64,000 nt of DNA from Georgenia_A wangjunii. Its GTDB lineage: Bacteria; Actinomycetota; Actinomycetes; Actinomycetales; Actinomycetaceae. The DNA lies in NCBI RefSeq assembly GCF_036421915.1, contig NZ_JAZGOM010000007.1. One strand, 5' to 3'. Position 1 is the stretch's first letter, and every line of letters begins with the position of its first letter. Below the pieces are notes generated by a model that did no database searches, had not been told where the DNA came from, and saw only the letters and a list, made by a program, of their open reading frames with translations. Below, piece by piece: positions 45,026-53,583 of the stretch. The position numbers and the translations under genes are program-made.

Positions 45026-46254
45026 CCGCGACGGTGCTCGTCCTCGACGGGTTCGGCATCGGGGCGATGGGGGACGCCGGCATGCTGCGGACCGAGGACG
45101 CCCGGGCGGACACCCTCGGGTCCCTGGTGCGTTGGGCGCGGGAGACGCGTGGGCGCGAGCTGGACGTCCGGCACCTTGCCGGCCTGGGCCTCGCCGCCCT
45201 GCGGCCCGACCTAGGGCTAGCCATCGAGACCGCCGGCGTGCGGGCCACCGCCCGCCGCAGCGCACTCGGCTACCCCGGCGCGGACACCTTCGCCGGGCAC
45301 CAGACGATGATGGGCGCGGACATGTCCCGCGTCGTTGTCTGCCCCTTGAGCCAGCGCATCGACGAGGTGCGCGCCGCCCTCGAGGAGGCGGGGCACCGGA
45401 CGGCGCTCCTCGACGGGAAGCCGGTCATCGTCGTCGACGACGCGATGCTCGTCCACGACAATCTCGAGGCGGACCCGGGCCTCAACTGGAACGTCTCGGC
45501 GCGGCTCGAGCTCGTACCGTGGGAGCAGATCCTCGCCGCCGCGGAAGCAGTGCGCGCTGTCGCGCCCGTCGCGCGGGTCATCGCCGTCGGTGGGCGCTCC
45601 GACCGGCCCCTCACGGAGTCCGTGCGGCCGGGGGACTTCGGCACGATCGGCATGGACACCCCGGCCAGCGGGTTCTACCGCAACGGCGGGCTCCAGGTGC
45701 AGCACCTCGGCGCGGACATCGACCACAGCCGCCAGCTGCCCGAGCTTGCGGCGCGGGCGGGGCTGCCGGTCACGCTCGTCGGCAAGGCCGCGGACATCCT
45801 CGTCACCGACGCGGAGGTGACCCGCCTGCCCGGTGTCGAGACGGAGGAGATCCTCACCGACACGCTGCGGGCGGCCACCGGCGGGGGCCTCGTCGTGTCG
45901 AACGTCCAGCAGACCGACCTCGCGGGCCACCAGCAGGACCCCGGCCGCTTCGTCACCATGCTCGAGATGGTCGATGCGGCGGTCCCCGAGCTCGTCGCGT
46001 CCCTCCGGGACCCCGGTGACCTCCTCGTCGTCGTCGCGGACCACGGCAACGACCCGCTCATCGGGCACGGCTACCACACGCGCGAGTACGTGCCGGTCCT
46101 CGCCGTCACCCCCGGGCGGGCGGCCACGGGGGTCGGCGAGGTCCTCACCTCCCTGGCCGACGTCGGTGCGTCCGTCGCGGCCGCGCTCGGACTGGACCCG
46201 ACGGCCCTCGGCAACGGTCGCCCGACGGACCTCATGGTCGCCGGACGGCCGTAG
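45022..46254 (+). CDS. yhfW: YhfW-like phosphopentomutase-family enzyme
   Basis: 410 aa. Alkaline-phosphatase superfamily, DeoB-like. Metal-site blocks are LVLDGFGIGAM (D9), GADTFAGHQTMMG (the phospho-acceptor region of DeoB), VQHLGADIDHS, VSNVQQTDLAGHQQD and VVVADHGNDPLIGHGYHTREYVPV. It is similar in length to DeoB but diverged, so it may move a phosphate on a non-ribose compound. Last gene of the cluster, with the start overlapping the yhfX stop. No strong terminator follows in the next 127 nt. Confidence 0.86.
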   Translation: MTATVLVLDGFGIGAMGDAGMLRTEDARADTLGSLVRWARETRGRELDVRHLAGLGLAALRPDLGLAIETAGVRATARRSALGYPGADTFAGHQTMMGADMSRVVVCPLSQRIDEVRAALEEAGHRTALLDGKPVIVVDDAMLVHDNLEADPGLNWNVSARLELVPWEQILAAAEAVRAVAPVARVIAVGGRSDRPLTESVRPGDFGTIGMDTPASGFYRNGGLQVQHLGADIDHSRQLPELAARAGLPVTLVGKAADILVTDAEVTRLPGVETEEILTDTLRAATGGGLVVSNVQQTDLAGHQQDPGRFVTMLEMVDAAVPELVASLRDPGDLLVVVADHGNDPLIGHGYHTREYVPVLAVTPGRAATGVGEVLTSLADVGASVAAALGLDPTALGNGRPTDLMVAGRP

Positions 46255-46381
46255 CGGGCCGGTCCGGTGTCCGGGGTGCGACGGTGGGCCACGGTGGGCC
46301 GCCCGGTGGTCGTGTCGTGGAGGCGGGCGCCCCGGGGCCCGGACAGCGGTCGTCGGCCGCCCGACTCGCAGGCAGAGCCAC

Positions 46382-46960
46382 TCAGTCGCCGTAGACGATC
46401 TCCACGCGGCGGTTCGCGGCGTACGTGCTCGGGTCGTCCGGGTTTTCCTGCACGGCCGGCTCGGCGTCCGCGAAGCCCGCGACCTCGAGCGCGAGGTCGG
46501 GCCGCGCGGCGGCGACGACGTCGGCCACGGCCTGCGCGCGGTTGCGCGAGAGCTCGTCGTTGGGGATCGGTCCGACGAGCGAGTCGGTGTGCCCGTGCAC
46601 CTGGACGGCGGCGCCCTCGGGCACGTCGGCGAGGAGCTCGGCGATGCGCGGGGCGGCGCTGGCCGGCAGGTCGTAGCTCTGCGAGGCGAAGAGGATGTCG
46701 GTGGCGAGGGAGATCGTCGTCTCCGTGCCCTCGGTCTCGACGGTCTCGAGCGAGCGCACGCTGCCCGCTACCTGCCACTGCTGCACCGAGCCGGCGGGGT
46801 CCCAGGCGTGCACCGCGGCCGCGAGCTGGTCGGCGGTGGGGGCGGGCAGGTCGTCGGGGGACTCCGCTGCGGCGCCCAGGGCGGTCGCACCGGTCATCGC
46901 GACGGCGGCGGCGAGGGCAGCGGCGGCGGCCCGTGGCCGGCGGGAGGCGGGGTGGCTCAC
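46382..46960 (-). CDS. OmpA-family peptidoglycan-binding domain protein
   Basis: 192 aa. A signal peptide (SHPASRRPRAAAAALAAAVA) is followed by a short linker and an OmpA C-like domain: ISLATDILFASQSYDL, VQVHGHTDS, LSRNRAQAV and AANRRVEIVYGD. In Gram-positive bacteria such domains bind peptidoglycan or the wall. The GTG start at 46960 overlaps the stop of the upstream lipoprotein gene, so both are likely exported partners. Confidence 0.85.
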   Translation of the reverse strand: MSHPASRRPRAAAAALAAAVAMTGATALGAAAESPDDLPAPTADQLAAAVHAWDPAGSVQQWQVAGSVRSLETVETEGTETTISLATDILFASQSYDLPASAAPRIAELLADVPEGAAVQVHGHTDSLVGPIPNDELSRNRAQAVADVVAAARPDLALEVAGFADAEPAVQENPDDPSTYAANRRVEIVYGD

Positions 46961-47598
46961 GGGACCGGGATGCCGGTGTACTCGGGCAGCGAGTCGCGCA
47001 GCCGCAGGTCGAAGGTGTCGATGTCGTCCTCGGGCGCCGCGTACACGCCCCACCAGACGACCTGCTCGCCGTTGACGGCCTCGAGCTCGACGGTGCTCGC
47101 AGTCCAGTCGAACGCCATGTTGCTGACGGGGGAGTACTCCTTGAGGTTCTCCCGGTCCACGAGGACGGGGCGGAACTTCATGGCGTTGTTCGGGTACATG
47201 TCGTACACGGCGACCGGCTCGTCGTCCTCGACGGAGGCGAAGTTCGGGGTGAACACGAGGCGCAGAGTCATGACGTCACCCTCGACCTCGAGAGGCAGGA
47301 CGCCGACCGTCACCTCGTCCTCCGTGCCGGGGAGGATGTAGGAAACCTCGGCGAGGACGTCGTCGGGATCGATGTCGCGGGCCGCCGCGCCGCTCGCGCC
47401 GGGAGCGTCGTCGCCGGACGGGTCGTCCGCCGTTGGCTTCCCGCTCGAGTCCTCGGCCGTCGTCGCCTGCTCCGCGGTCGAGGCGTCGTCGGAGGCGTCG
47501 TCCCCGCTGCACCCGCCCAGCACGAGGGCCAGTGCCGCGGCGCCCGCCGCCACGGCAGGTCGTGCCCGTCTCGCGCCGCTCGGTCGTGTCCGTCTCAT
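46957..47598 (-). CDS. Hypothetical lipoprotein
   Basis: 213 aa. The signal ends LVLGGCSGDD, giving a lipobox (LGGC) with a Ser/Thr/Asp-rich spacer of about 50 residues. The remaining 140 residues are a beta-rich domain of no family I recognise (DMYPNNAMKFRPVLVD, WWGVYAAPEDDIDTFDLRL). The ATG at 47598 places the basic signal first. Translationally coupled to the OmpA-like gene (GTGA), implying a joint envelope role. Confidence 0.75.
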   Translation of the reverse strand: MRRTRPSGARRARPAVAAGAAALALVLGGCSGDDASDDASTAEQATTAEDSSGKPTADDPSGDDAPGASGAAARDIDPDDVLAEVSYILPGTEDEVTVGVLPLEVEGDVMTLRLVFTPNFASVEDDEPVAVYDMYPNNAMKFRPVLVDRENLKEYSPVSNMAFDWTASTVELEAVNGEQVVWWGVYAAPEDDIDTFDLRLRDSLPEYTGIPVP

Positions 47599-47976
47599 CG
47601 CCGTCTCCTCGGTAGGTCGGCTCAGGCTAGCGGCCAGGCGTCCGACGGCGGTGCTGTTGATCGCTATTTCGCCGTGCGCCCGCCGCGCAACTGCCCGGCA
47701 GCCTGCCTGCCTCCGCCCGCCGCCCGCCGTGCGGCCGCTGCGCCGGCCGTGCGCCCGGCGCGGCGCGCCACGGCAGAGCACCGGTTACGACGGTGCCCCG
47801 AGTTGGATTCGAAGCGAGTTACCGGGTATGGACGGCGTGTCGCCCAATGTCACGGATTATCCCTCTGACCTGGGCGAACACCCCTATTTCGGCCTTCTGA
47901 TGCCCCCCGAGTTACGTGCCGTGTATCGTTCGCTGCGACACGTGTGCGACACGTATGCGACACGGCGGGGGCCGAG
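47599..47976. other. Intergenic region before the integrase
   Basis: 378 nt, very GC-rich at first and lower near 47,800-47,930. TATCGT (47924-47929) could be a -10 box. GGATTCGAA near 47816 resembles an inverted tRNA T-loop, but no tRNA folds. An attachment site would be expected about here; I see none I can prove. Confidence 0.35.
47934..47964 (+). repeat. Three phased copies of TGCGACACG
   Basis: TGCGACACG starts at 47934, 47945 and 47956, an 11-bp period (one helical turn), ending 12 nt before the integrase ATG. Such phased repeats are typical of protein-binding arm sites or operators. Confidence 0.75.
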
Positions 47977-49098
47977 ATGGCAGGCAAGCGGGCGGGGTTC
48001 GGACAGGTCACCAAGCTGCCCTCAGGCCGGTACCGCGCCCGCTACCAGGTGCCGGACGCCTTCCCCCGGCAGTACGTAAACGGGCCGACGACGTTTGCGC
48101 GCAAGGTCGACGCCCAGGACTGGCTCGCTGCCCAACGCACGCTCATCGTCCAGGGTCTCCTCCGGCCGGCGACGATCGCTTCCCGGGTCACGCTTGCCGA
48201 GTACGCCGAGCGCTGGCTCGTCAGCAGACGCAACTCCAAGGGCGAACCGCTGCGCCCCACGACCGCGCACGTCTACCGCCACTACCTCGACCGGCACATC
48301 CTCCCGGCCCTCGGGCCAAGACCGCTGCCGCAGATCACGCGGGAGGACGTCGAGCGCTGGTTCGCCGGCCTCCTCCCGAATCGCCCGACGCTCCGTGCAC
48401 GCACGTACGCGCTCCTGAAGACGATGTTCAACAGCGCCGTCGACGACGGCCTGGTCCCGACGAACCCGTGCAGGATCCGAGGAGGCAGCGGCAGCCGGGC
48501 CGTGGTTCAGCCGGTCGTCCTCAGCCCGGCCGAGGTTCGTGCCCTGGCCGAGGAGATGCCGGACCACCTGCGGCTGAGCATCTACCTCGGCGCCTGGTGC
48601 CAGCTCCGCTCGGGCGAGCTGCTCGAGCTGAGGCGCGGCGACATCGGCGAAAGGTCGGTGCGGATCAGCAGGGGAGTGACGTGGGTGAAATCCCAGCCGA
48701 TCGTCGGGCCGCCGAAGACGGACGCCGGAGTCCGCGCCGTGGCCATCCCCCCACATATACAACCCGCCATCGGCGAGCACTTCGCCACCTATGCGAACCC
48801 GGGGAACCACGGGCTGCTGTTCCCCGCGCGCGCGGGCGTCGACCGGCAGATCTACGGCCCCACCTTCGCCGACACGTTCAAGCGAGCCGCGATACGCGCA
48901 GGGCTCCCTGAGTCGCTCCGGTTCCACCACCTGAGGCACACCGGTCTGACGATGCTGGCGCAGGCGGGCGCCACCCTGGCCGAGCTGCAGGCGCGGGCCG
49001 GACACGCCACGCCTGGAATCGCCATGCGCTACCAGCACGCTGTGGCGGCACGCGACGAGCAGATGGCCGACGCGCTCTCAACACTGGCCGAAACGTAG
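47977..49098 (+). CDS. Tyrosine site-specific integrase
   Basis: 373 aa from ATG 47977. The N-terminal AP2-like arm-binding part (LPSGRYRARYQVPD), core-binding SAM-like domain (TLAEYAERWLVSR to RARTYALLKTMFNSAVDDGLV) and catalytic domain are complete. The active site has R211 in QLRSGELLELRRGDI, H317 and R320 in FHHLRH, and the GH and Tyr in AGHATPGIAMRYQHA. This is the phage/ICE integrase class common in actinobacteria. No tRNA gene is adjacent. It marks the left side of an accessory region with a relaxase further right. An upstream GTG at 47944 is also in frame but lies inside the repeats. Confidence 0.93.
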   Translation: MAGKRAGFGQVTKLPSGRYRARYQVPDAFPRQYVNGPTTFARKVDAQDWLAAQRTLIVQGLLRPATIASRVTLAEYAERWLVSRRNSKGEPLRPTTAHVYRHYLDRHILPALGPRPLPQITREDVERWFAGLLPNRPTLRARTYALLKTMFNSAVDDGLVPTNPCRIRGGSGSRAVVQPVVLSPAEVRALAEEMPDHLRLSIYLGAWCQLRSGELLELRRGDIGERSVRISRGVTWVKSQPIVGPPKTDAGVRAVAIPPHIQPAIGEHFATYANPGNHGLLFPARAGVDRQIYGPTFADTFKRAAIRAGLPESLRFHHLRHTGLTMLAQAGATLAELQARAGHATPGIAMRYQHAVAARDEQMADALSTLAET

Positions 49099-49373
49099 GA
49101 GCTGGCGACGGTCTCGCCGCGCGTGCAGTTGCTCGGTGGACCATGCCCCGGTGCGCACCCCGACCCCGCAAACGGGCCGTGCCCTGCTACCCACAGCGCC
49201 GGCGCCGCGAGAACCTGCATGTCAGGAGCGACGTTAGTTGCGAACAGGCTGATGGGCACTTGAACTGCCCATCCGCAGCGCTCAGCCATGCCGCGCGACG
49301 ATGATGCGTACTAGGCTGACTCTGCGGGGACACTCGCGTACCGGGTGGTTGATGCACGATTCTAGGAGTTGCG

Positions 49374-49988
49374 ATGTCGGTCGTTGATAGCCATGGTCGT
49401 GAGGGACGAATCGCCGCCTTGAGCGTATTGCACCAGACCGAGACTTCTTCGAACGTCGGCGAACTCCAAGCGACCACAGCGATCTCGTTGGGCCTCCTCA
49501 CGTACCTGGCAGCCACGATATTTCTCTTCGACGATCTAGCACCGGAACTTTTGGCTTTGCTACCACTTGGCGTGCTATTTGGTTGCTCGTATCAGATGCT
49601 TCGCGCGGCCGTCGTTGTGCGAAGGGCTGCGCTTACGCGAGCGTACGAGCGCTGTCTGGCGGAGGCTATCGGCTTCCCTGACGAGTACGCACAAGGGAAG
49701 CTTGGGTCGCCGTTCTACGCGTCGCTGGATGACATCGGCGTGATTCGTGAGCGTCGCGAACCAGGATGGTTGCCTAGGTTGTTCGTAGCCGCAGTCGCGT
49801 ACCTCGGCTTATATGGTTTATCTGTGCTATATACGACCCTCGTACTTATAGAGGTGTGGGACCAGGTCGGCGCGGCATGGCTGACTTTCGGTTGTACTAT
49901 CGCGTACGCGATATTCTGGCTAGGGTTCTTGGTTGCTGCTTTCATTTCCTTTCAGCCGAGGAGTCCTTCGAAGCTCCACATCAAGTAG
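49374..49988 (+). CDS. Hypothetical membrane protein
   Basis: 204 aa, no family recognised. About four hydrophobic segments: ISLGLLTYLAATIFLFD, LLALLPLGVLFGCSY, LFVAAVAYLGLYGLSVLYTTLVLI and LTFGCTIAYAIFWLGFLVAAF. A charged stretch of roughly 50 residues separates the pairs. GC is clearly lower than in the flanking core genes, consistent with recent transfer. It may pair with the next gene, 12 nt downstream. Confidence 0.65.
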   Translation: MSVVDSHGREGRIAALSVLHQTETSSNVGELQATTAISLGLLTYLAATIFLFDDLAPELLALLPLGVLFGCSYQMLRAAVVVRRAALTRAYERCLAEAIGFPDEYAQGKLGSPFYASLDDIGVIRERREPGWLPRLFVAAVAYLGLYGLSVLYTTLVLIEVWDQVGAAWLTFGCTIAYAIFWLGFLVAAFISFQPRSPSKLHIK

Positions 49989-50000
49989 CGGCCGGAACCC

Positions 50001-50639
50001 GTGCTAACTGGCGCCGTTTCCATCCGTTACCGAGTTGCACTTTTAGGATCCGCTACGTCGGGAATTGTCCTGCAGATCATCCAAGGCGAGGATCCAACGC
50101 CGACGTACGAGTACTTCACGATCTGGAGCGCGGCCGCCCTCGTCCTCTATGGCTCGAACCTTCTCTCGCGCTTGCCTGCTGCGGAATCCTATGTTCGAAA
50201 CGCCGCGTCGGCAGGTGCCCTTCTTTCCGCAGTCGTCTACCTGGCCGCGATCGCGCCCGTCAACGGAATGGGTTCCGAACCGACGACGGTGGCGGCGAAC
50301 GCGGTTCTACACTTGGTTGTGCCCGTCGTAGTGATCTTGCTTTACGCGAGTAAGTACGACTTGCAGTTCCCACCTCGAGCGATCGTAACAACCTTAACGT
50401 TCCCGGCTGCGTATCTCGGATGGGCCATATTGACGAGCGCCGTCGGCGGGGCGCCTCCGGTGTATGTTTTTCTTGACGTGCGACATGTCGGCGTCTTAGG
50501 AGTGCTGGGTGCAACGTTAGGAGGTTCGATTGTATACCTCCTAGTCGCGCTCTTTCTCTCCCGGTTGACTGTACGTAAGAGTCGCCGCGACGGCGAGACT
50601 CAGAGACGTAGCTCTGGGGCGACCTCCGGTGCCAGCTAG
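50001..50639 (+). CDS. Pr6Pr-like six-helix membrane protein
   Basis: 212 aa with about six helices. The pattern YEYFTIWSAAALVLYGSN, then NAVLHLVVPVVVILLYASKYDLQFPPRA and a final helix, fits the Pr6Pr membrane family, related in shape to AIG1/FAR-17a proteins, some of which are hydrolases. The function is unknown. GTG 50001 is taken as the start, 12 nt after the previous gene, so co-expression is likely. A basic Arg/Ser-rich tail ends the protein. Confidence 0.6.
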   Translation: MLTGAVSIRYRVALLGSATSGIVLQIIQGEDPTPTYEYFTIWSAAALVLYGSNLLSRLPAAESYVRNAASAGALLSAVVYLAAIAPVNGMGSEPTTVAANAVLHLVVPVVVILLYASKYDLQFPPRAIVTTLTFPAAYLGWAILTSAVGGAPPVYVFLDVRHVGVLGVLGATLGGSIVYLLVALFLSRLTVRKSRRDGETQRRSSGATSGAS

Positions 50640-51232
50640 CACGAGCCGTGGCGGCCCGATGTCGTGGAGCTGGGACCACTTGATCGGGCGGGGGCGCTGG
50701 CCGAGCACCTGATCGACGAGGGCGTCGAGTTCGGCATTATCAGGACCGCCCCGAGTCGGCTCATCCGGGAGGTGAGGCTGGAGGGTCATGGTCGGGGCGG
50801 AAGGAGCCGGTGTTGATGGCGTGCGACGTCGCCGGCCGGTGGGGGCGCACCTTGCTCGTTCGATGCAGGAGGGCGGTGTGCATAGTGGCCGCGGGGACGG
50901 GGGCGTGGGATGTGTCCGGATCGGGGCCGGCGCGGTGCGGGCGGCGGTGGCCAGTCTGGGTCAGGACGTCGCCCGCATAGGACCTGGGACTGCGCGCCAC
51001 CGGCGGGATGTACGACGTACCTACCGACCGAAGGTTGGGCCATGGAGAGCACGGAAGAGAGGCGAGGTGCGCCTTCTCTAGCGCGTCGAGGCTTCCTATG
51101 CACGGAGAGGCGCAGCCGCAGGCCCCGAGTCGTGGCTGCGCGGACCTCCCTAGGTCGATCAGCCAAGTGAAGATCGCTCGTCCGTTGAGATCGCTGCGGA
51201 GGTCCCCGCGTGTCCGTGGAAGGATGCTTCGC
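50640..51232. other. Mostly non-coding; possible gene remnant
   Basis: 593 nt. On the minus strand, codons from 50789 down to about 50640 read MTLQPHLPDEPTRGGPDNAE, then LDALVDQVLGQRP, and look coding, but they run into the end of the Pr6Pr gene (stop 50541). This may be a truncated gene. Nothing else convincing is seen. Confidence 0.3.
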
Positions 51233-51780
51233 ATGGCTCGACAGATCGGACACGCAGTCGTCGGCTGGGGTTACGAGGGCAAGTCGACGGCAGACCTGCT
51301 GGAGTTCGCTACCCGGCACGGCGCTTCGACGGTCGTCGACATCCGGCTGAACCCGATGTCACGGAAGCCAGGCTTTTCGAAGCGGCGTCTGTCGGACGCT
51401 CTGAGTGAGGCAGACATCTCGTACGTGCATAGGAAGNCCCGATGTCACGGAAGCCAGGCTTTTCGAAGCGGCGTCTGTCGGACGCTCTGAGTGAGGCAGA
51501 CATCTCGTACGTGCATCTCCCGGCTCTGGGAAACCCGCGCGACAACCGCGCCGGGTTCGCCGACACGGGCGGCACGGCTGGTCGCGAGGCCCGAAAAAGG
51601 TTTGCGGCGGAGATCCTCGCGGAGCCGAAGGGGAAGGAAGCCATCGGGTCGGTGGTGCGCCTAGCCGATTCGAGCGCCGTCATCCTGCTCTGCTATGAGG
51701 CCGAAGAGCAGTGCTGCCACAGATCGCTTGTCCTGGAGGCGCTCCATGACATCGCGGTGCTGGCGGATGTCCAGCGCTAG
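51233..51780 (+). CDS. DUF488 family protein, split by an assembly join
   Basis: The DUF488 pattern is clear: HAVVGWGYEGKSTADLLEF, VVDIRLNPMSRKPGFSKRRL, YVHLPALGNP and VILLCYEAEEQCCHRSLVLE. Bases 51352-51430 are repeated exactly at 51438-51516 with an N at 51437. Removing the 86-nt unit restores 153 aa ending at TAG 51778-51780. ATG 51233 has GGAAGG 9 nt upstream. The stop shares CTAG with the convergent gene. DUF488 proteins are small, with a conserved cysteine pair, and of unknown activity. Confidence 0.88.
51352..51516. repeat. Contig-join artefact: 79-bp direct repeat around an N
   Basis: 51352-51430 equals 51438-51516; the gap holds AGGAAG and the N at 51437. Same pattern as at 3327 and 62472. 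Confidence 0.85.
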
Positions 51781-52634
51781 AACAGGACATTGTCGCCCGG
51801 CGTCTGGCCGGCCTTCGGGTAGTAGGTGCCGAGGACAGTGAACGACTGACGGCGTTGGGGGTTCTCCTGGTTGCCGACGAAGATTAGCGGACGCTTGCTA
51901 GCGCCATACATCTGATCGAAGAACTTCTCGCGGATGCTCGCTCGCAACTTCACGTCGGGGAGAGCGCGCTGATAGTACTGCAGCGCATTCAACTCCCAGT
52001 CGATGACCCGTTGGGTGTGCGTCGGGCAGTCCGGGGACTCGCACCGGTATTTCAGTCGAGCCCTGAAATGTGGGGCCTTCAGCAGTGTCGGAGGGGTCTC
52101 GGCAAACAGGTCACCTTGCTGGGCATACTGCTCAAATCGCTTCAGCTCACTCGTTGACCAGCCCGCATGCTCCTCGATCAGGAGGTCGTAAACCTCGGTG
52201 GGCCTGATCGCCGCGAGCGAGACCGAATTCATGTCGGCCCTTACGGCCCTGAGCACCCCGCACATCGACAAGCCTTGAAGTGGCTCAACCCACTGCGCGC
52301 GTCTCTCCCAGCCACCAACGTGGCGTTCGATCTCCAGCGACTGTGCATCGATCCGCAGGGACTCAACCCGCTTGTCGGCACTCGCGTCGCGGACCTTTAC
52401 GTCGATGATGTCGTACTTGCGGAACTGCTTGTCACCGGCCATGTACCTGAACGGGACGGGGTACAGTCGCACCCAACGAGCAGACCCAGGCGAGACTGCT
52501 ACGCCAGCGACGCAAACGGTGTCACCGTATGTCCTTGACGGCTGTGGAGCCGCCTTGACGAGGACCATCACCTTGATCCGGCGCCCGCCGCGGTCTAGCA
52601 CTCGCTCGGTCGAAAGCTCGTACACCTCGGTCAT
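51777..52634 (-). CDS. DUF488-associated hypothetical protein
   Basis: 285 aa from ATG 52634, no named family. The beta-rich N-terminal half includes IKVMVLVKAAPQPSRTYGDTV and CVAGVAVSPGSARWVRLYPV, then YDIIDVKVRDASADKR. The C-terminal part contains a possible metal knuckle YRCESPDCPTHTQRVIDWE and ends GNQENPQRRQSFTVLGTYYP. From memory, proteins of this kind are often found beside DUF488 genes, as here with a convergent 4-nt overlap. A nucleic acid-related role is a guess. The alternative start 52646 adds four residues. Confidence 0.7.
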   Translation of the reverse strand: MTEVYELSTERVLDRGGRRIKVMVLVKAAPQPSRTYGDTVCVAGVAVSPGSARWVRLYPVPFRYMAGDKQFRKYDIIDVKVRDASADKRVESLRIDAQSLEIERHVGGWERRAQWVEPLQGLSMCGVLRAVRADMNSVSLAAIRPTEVYDLLIEEHAGWSTSELKRFEQYAQQGDLFAETPPTLLKAPHFRARLKYRCESPDCPTHTQRVIDWELNALQYYQRALPDVKLRASIREKFFDQMYGASKRPLIFVGNQENPQRRQSFTVLGTYYPKAGQTPGDNVLF

Positions 52635-52873
52635 CGTCGGCCTCACCTTAGTTCATCACGGAACTCGTGCCGAGAGCCTCCCAGGCGTCCTGTCGACTGG
52701 GGCGTGGACGCGCCGTATACCCGGATGCTGGCACGTCGCCGGCCACGGATTCGCTCGCGGGACGGGCAAAGCCCTCCTCACGATTTCGGCTTGCGCCCGC
52801 CGCCCGGAGGTTTCTCCACGCCCTCACCCATGGCTCCGCGTCGGTGGGCACGGCCGGTCGGTAAGGTTCGGCC

Positions 52874-53356
52874 GTGACGGACACACGGCTAAGCAGGCGG
52901 AAGATCTGGAACTTGCGGAAGGTCTCTGACGCTAGGCTCGCGGCGCGCATCGACGCTCTTGGGCCGACGTATGAGCAGTGGTCGGCGGTCGAGGCGGAGC
53001 GCAGAGTGCTCCGCCGCGAGGCGCTGCGCTCTGGCGTCAGAGAGGTGATCGTCCAGGCGGCCGGCACCGCCGTCGGCACTGGGTTCACCGCCGCAGTCGT
53101 TTTCCTGCTCGGCCAGTGGGGGGGTGTATTTGAGGCGAGCGGCGTCTTCGTTGGGGTGATCGTCGGAGTCGTCGCACTCATGACCTGTTTCTGGGTCTAC
53201 ACGGTGTACCGGGTCGGGCGGCTGCCGGCCAAGGTCGGGGAGTACATGGAGGCCGTCGCCGAGCAGGACCTGAGATACCTCCGTGCCAAGCTCGACCGTG
53301 GAGAACAGCTCACAAAAGAGGAGCAGGAGATCTACAGGAGGTTGCCGTACAGGTGA
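52874..53356 (+). CDS. Hypothetical protein with two membrane helices
   Basis: 160 aa, family not recognised. A charged N-terminus (SRRKIWNLRKVSDARLAARI) is followed by two adjacent helices, VIVQAAGTAVGTGFTAAVVFLL and GVFVGVIVGVVALMTCFWVY, and a highly charged C-terminal helix (YLRAKLDRGEQLTKEEQEIYR) that may coil. The GTG start at 52874 has GTAAGG nearby. It stands alone in accessory DNA. Confidence 0.6.
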   Translation: MTDTRLSRRKIWNLRKVSDARLAARIDALGPTYEQWSAVEAERRVLRREALRSGVREVIVQAAGTAVGTGFTAAVVFLLGQWGGVFEASGVFVGVIVGVVALMTCFWVYTVYRVGRLPAKVGEYMEAVAEQDLRYLRAKLDRGEQLTKEEQEIYRRLPYR

Positions 53357-53418
53357 GCACGGAGGAGTCCTGCCGGCCCAGCACGATCGGCCGTGCGCTT
53401 AACTTGTATCGCGGGGCC

Positions 53419-53435
53419 GCGGGTTCGAGCCCCGC
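53419..53435 (+). other. tRNA T-arm-like fragment
   Basis: GCGGG (53419-53423), TTCGAGC loop and CCCGC (53431-53435) form a canonical T arm, followed by CGTCAGT as an acceptor strand would be. No matching 5' acceptor or D arm is found upstream. It may be a relic of a tRNA 3' end or an att site. Confidence 0.35.
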
Positions 53436-53583
53436 CGTCAGTTCGGCTCGGCGAGTAGCCAGTGTCAACGTCTGCTGAAAACGGACCATCGTCGCTAGGG
53501 GGTCAGTTCTTGAGCCGTCGACGACAGCCAGAAGCTCTCGTCCGGCCGCCCACCCCCGAAGGCCCACGACCAGGAGGTCAGTG

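Noticed and set aside
47800..47830. tRNA gene beside the integrase (TTCGAA-like loop)
   Set aside because: No T stem, D arm or acceptor pairing can be built around it on either strand.
53357..53480. Intact tRNA gene around the T arm at 53419
   Set aside because: The 5' acceptor strand and D arm are absent; only a 3'-end-like fragment is supported.
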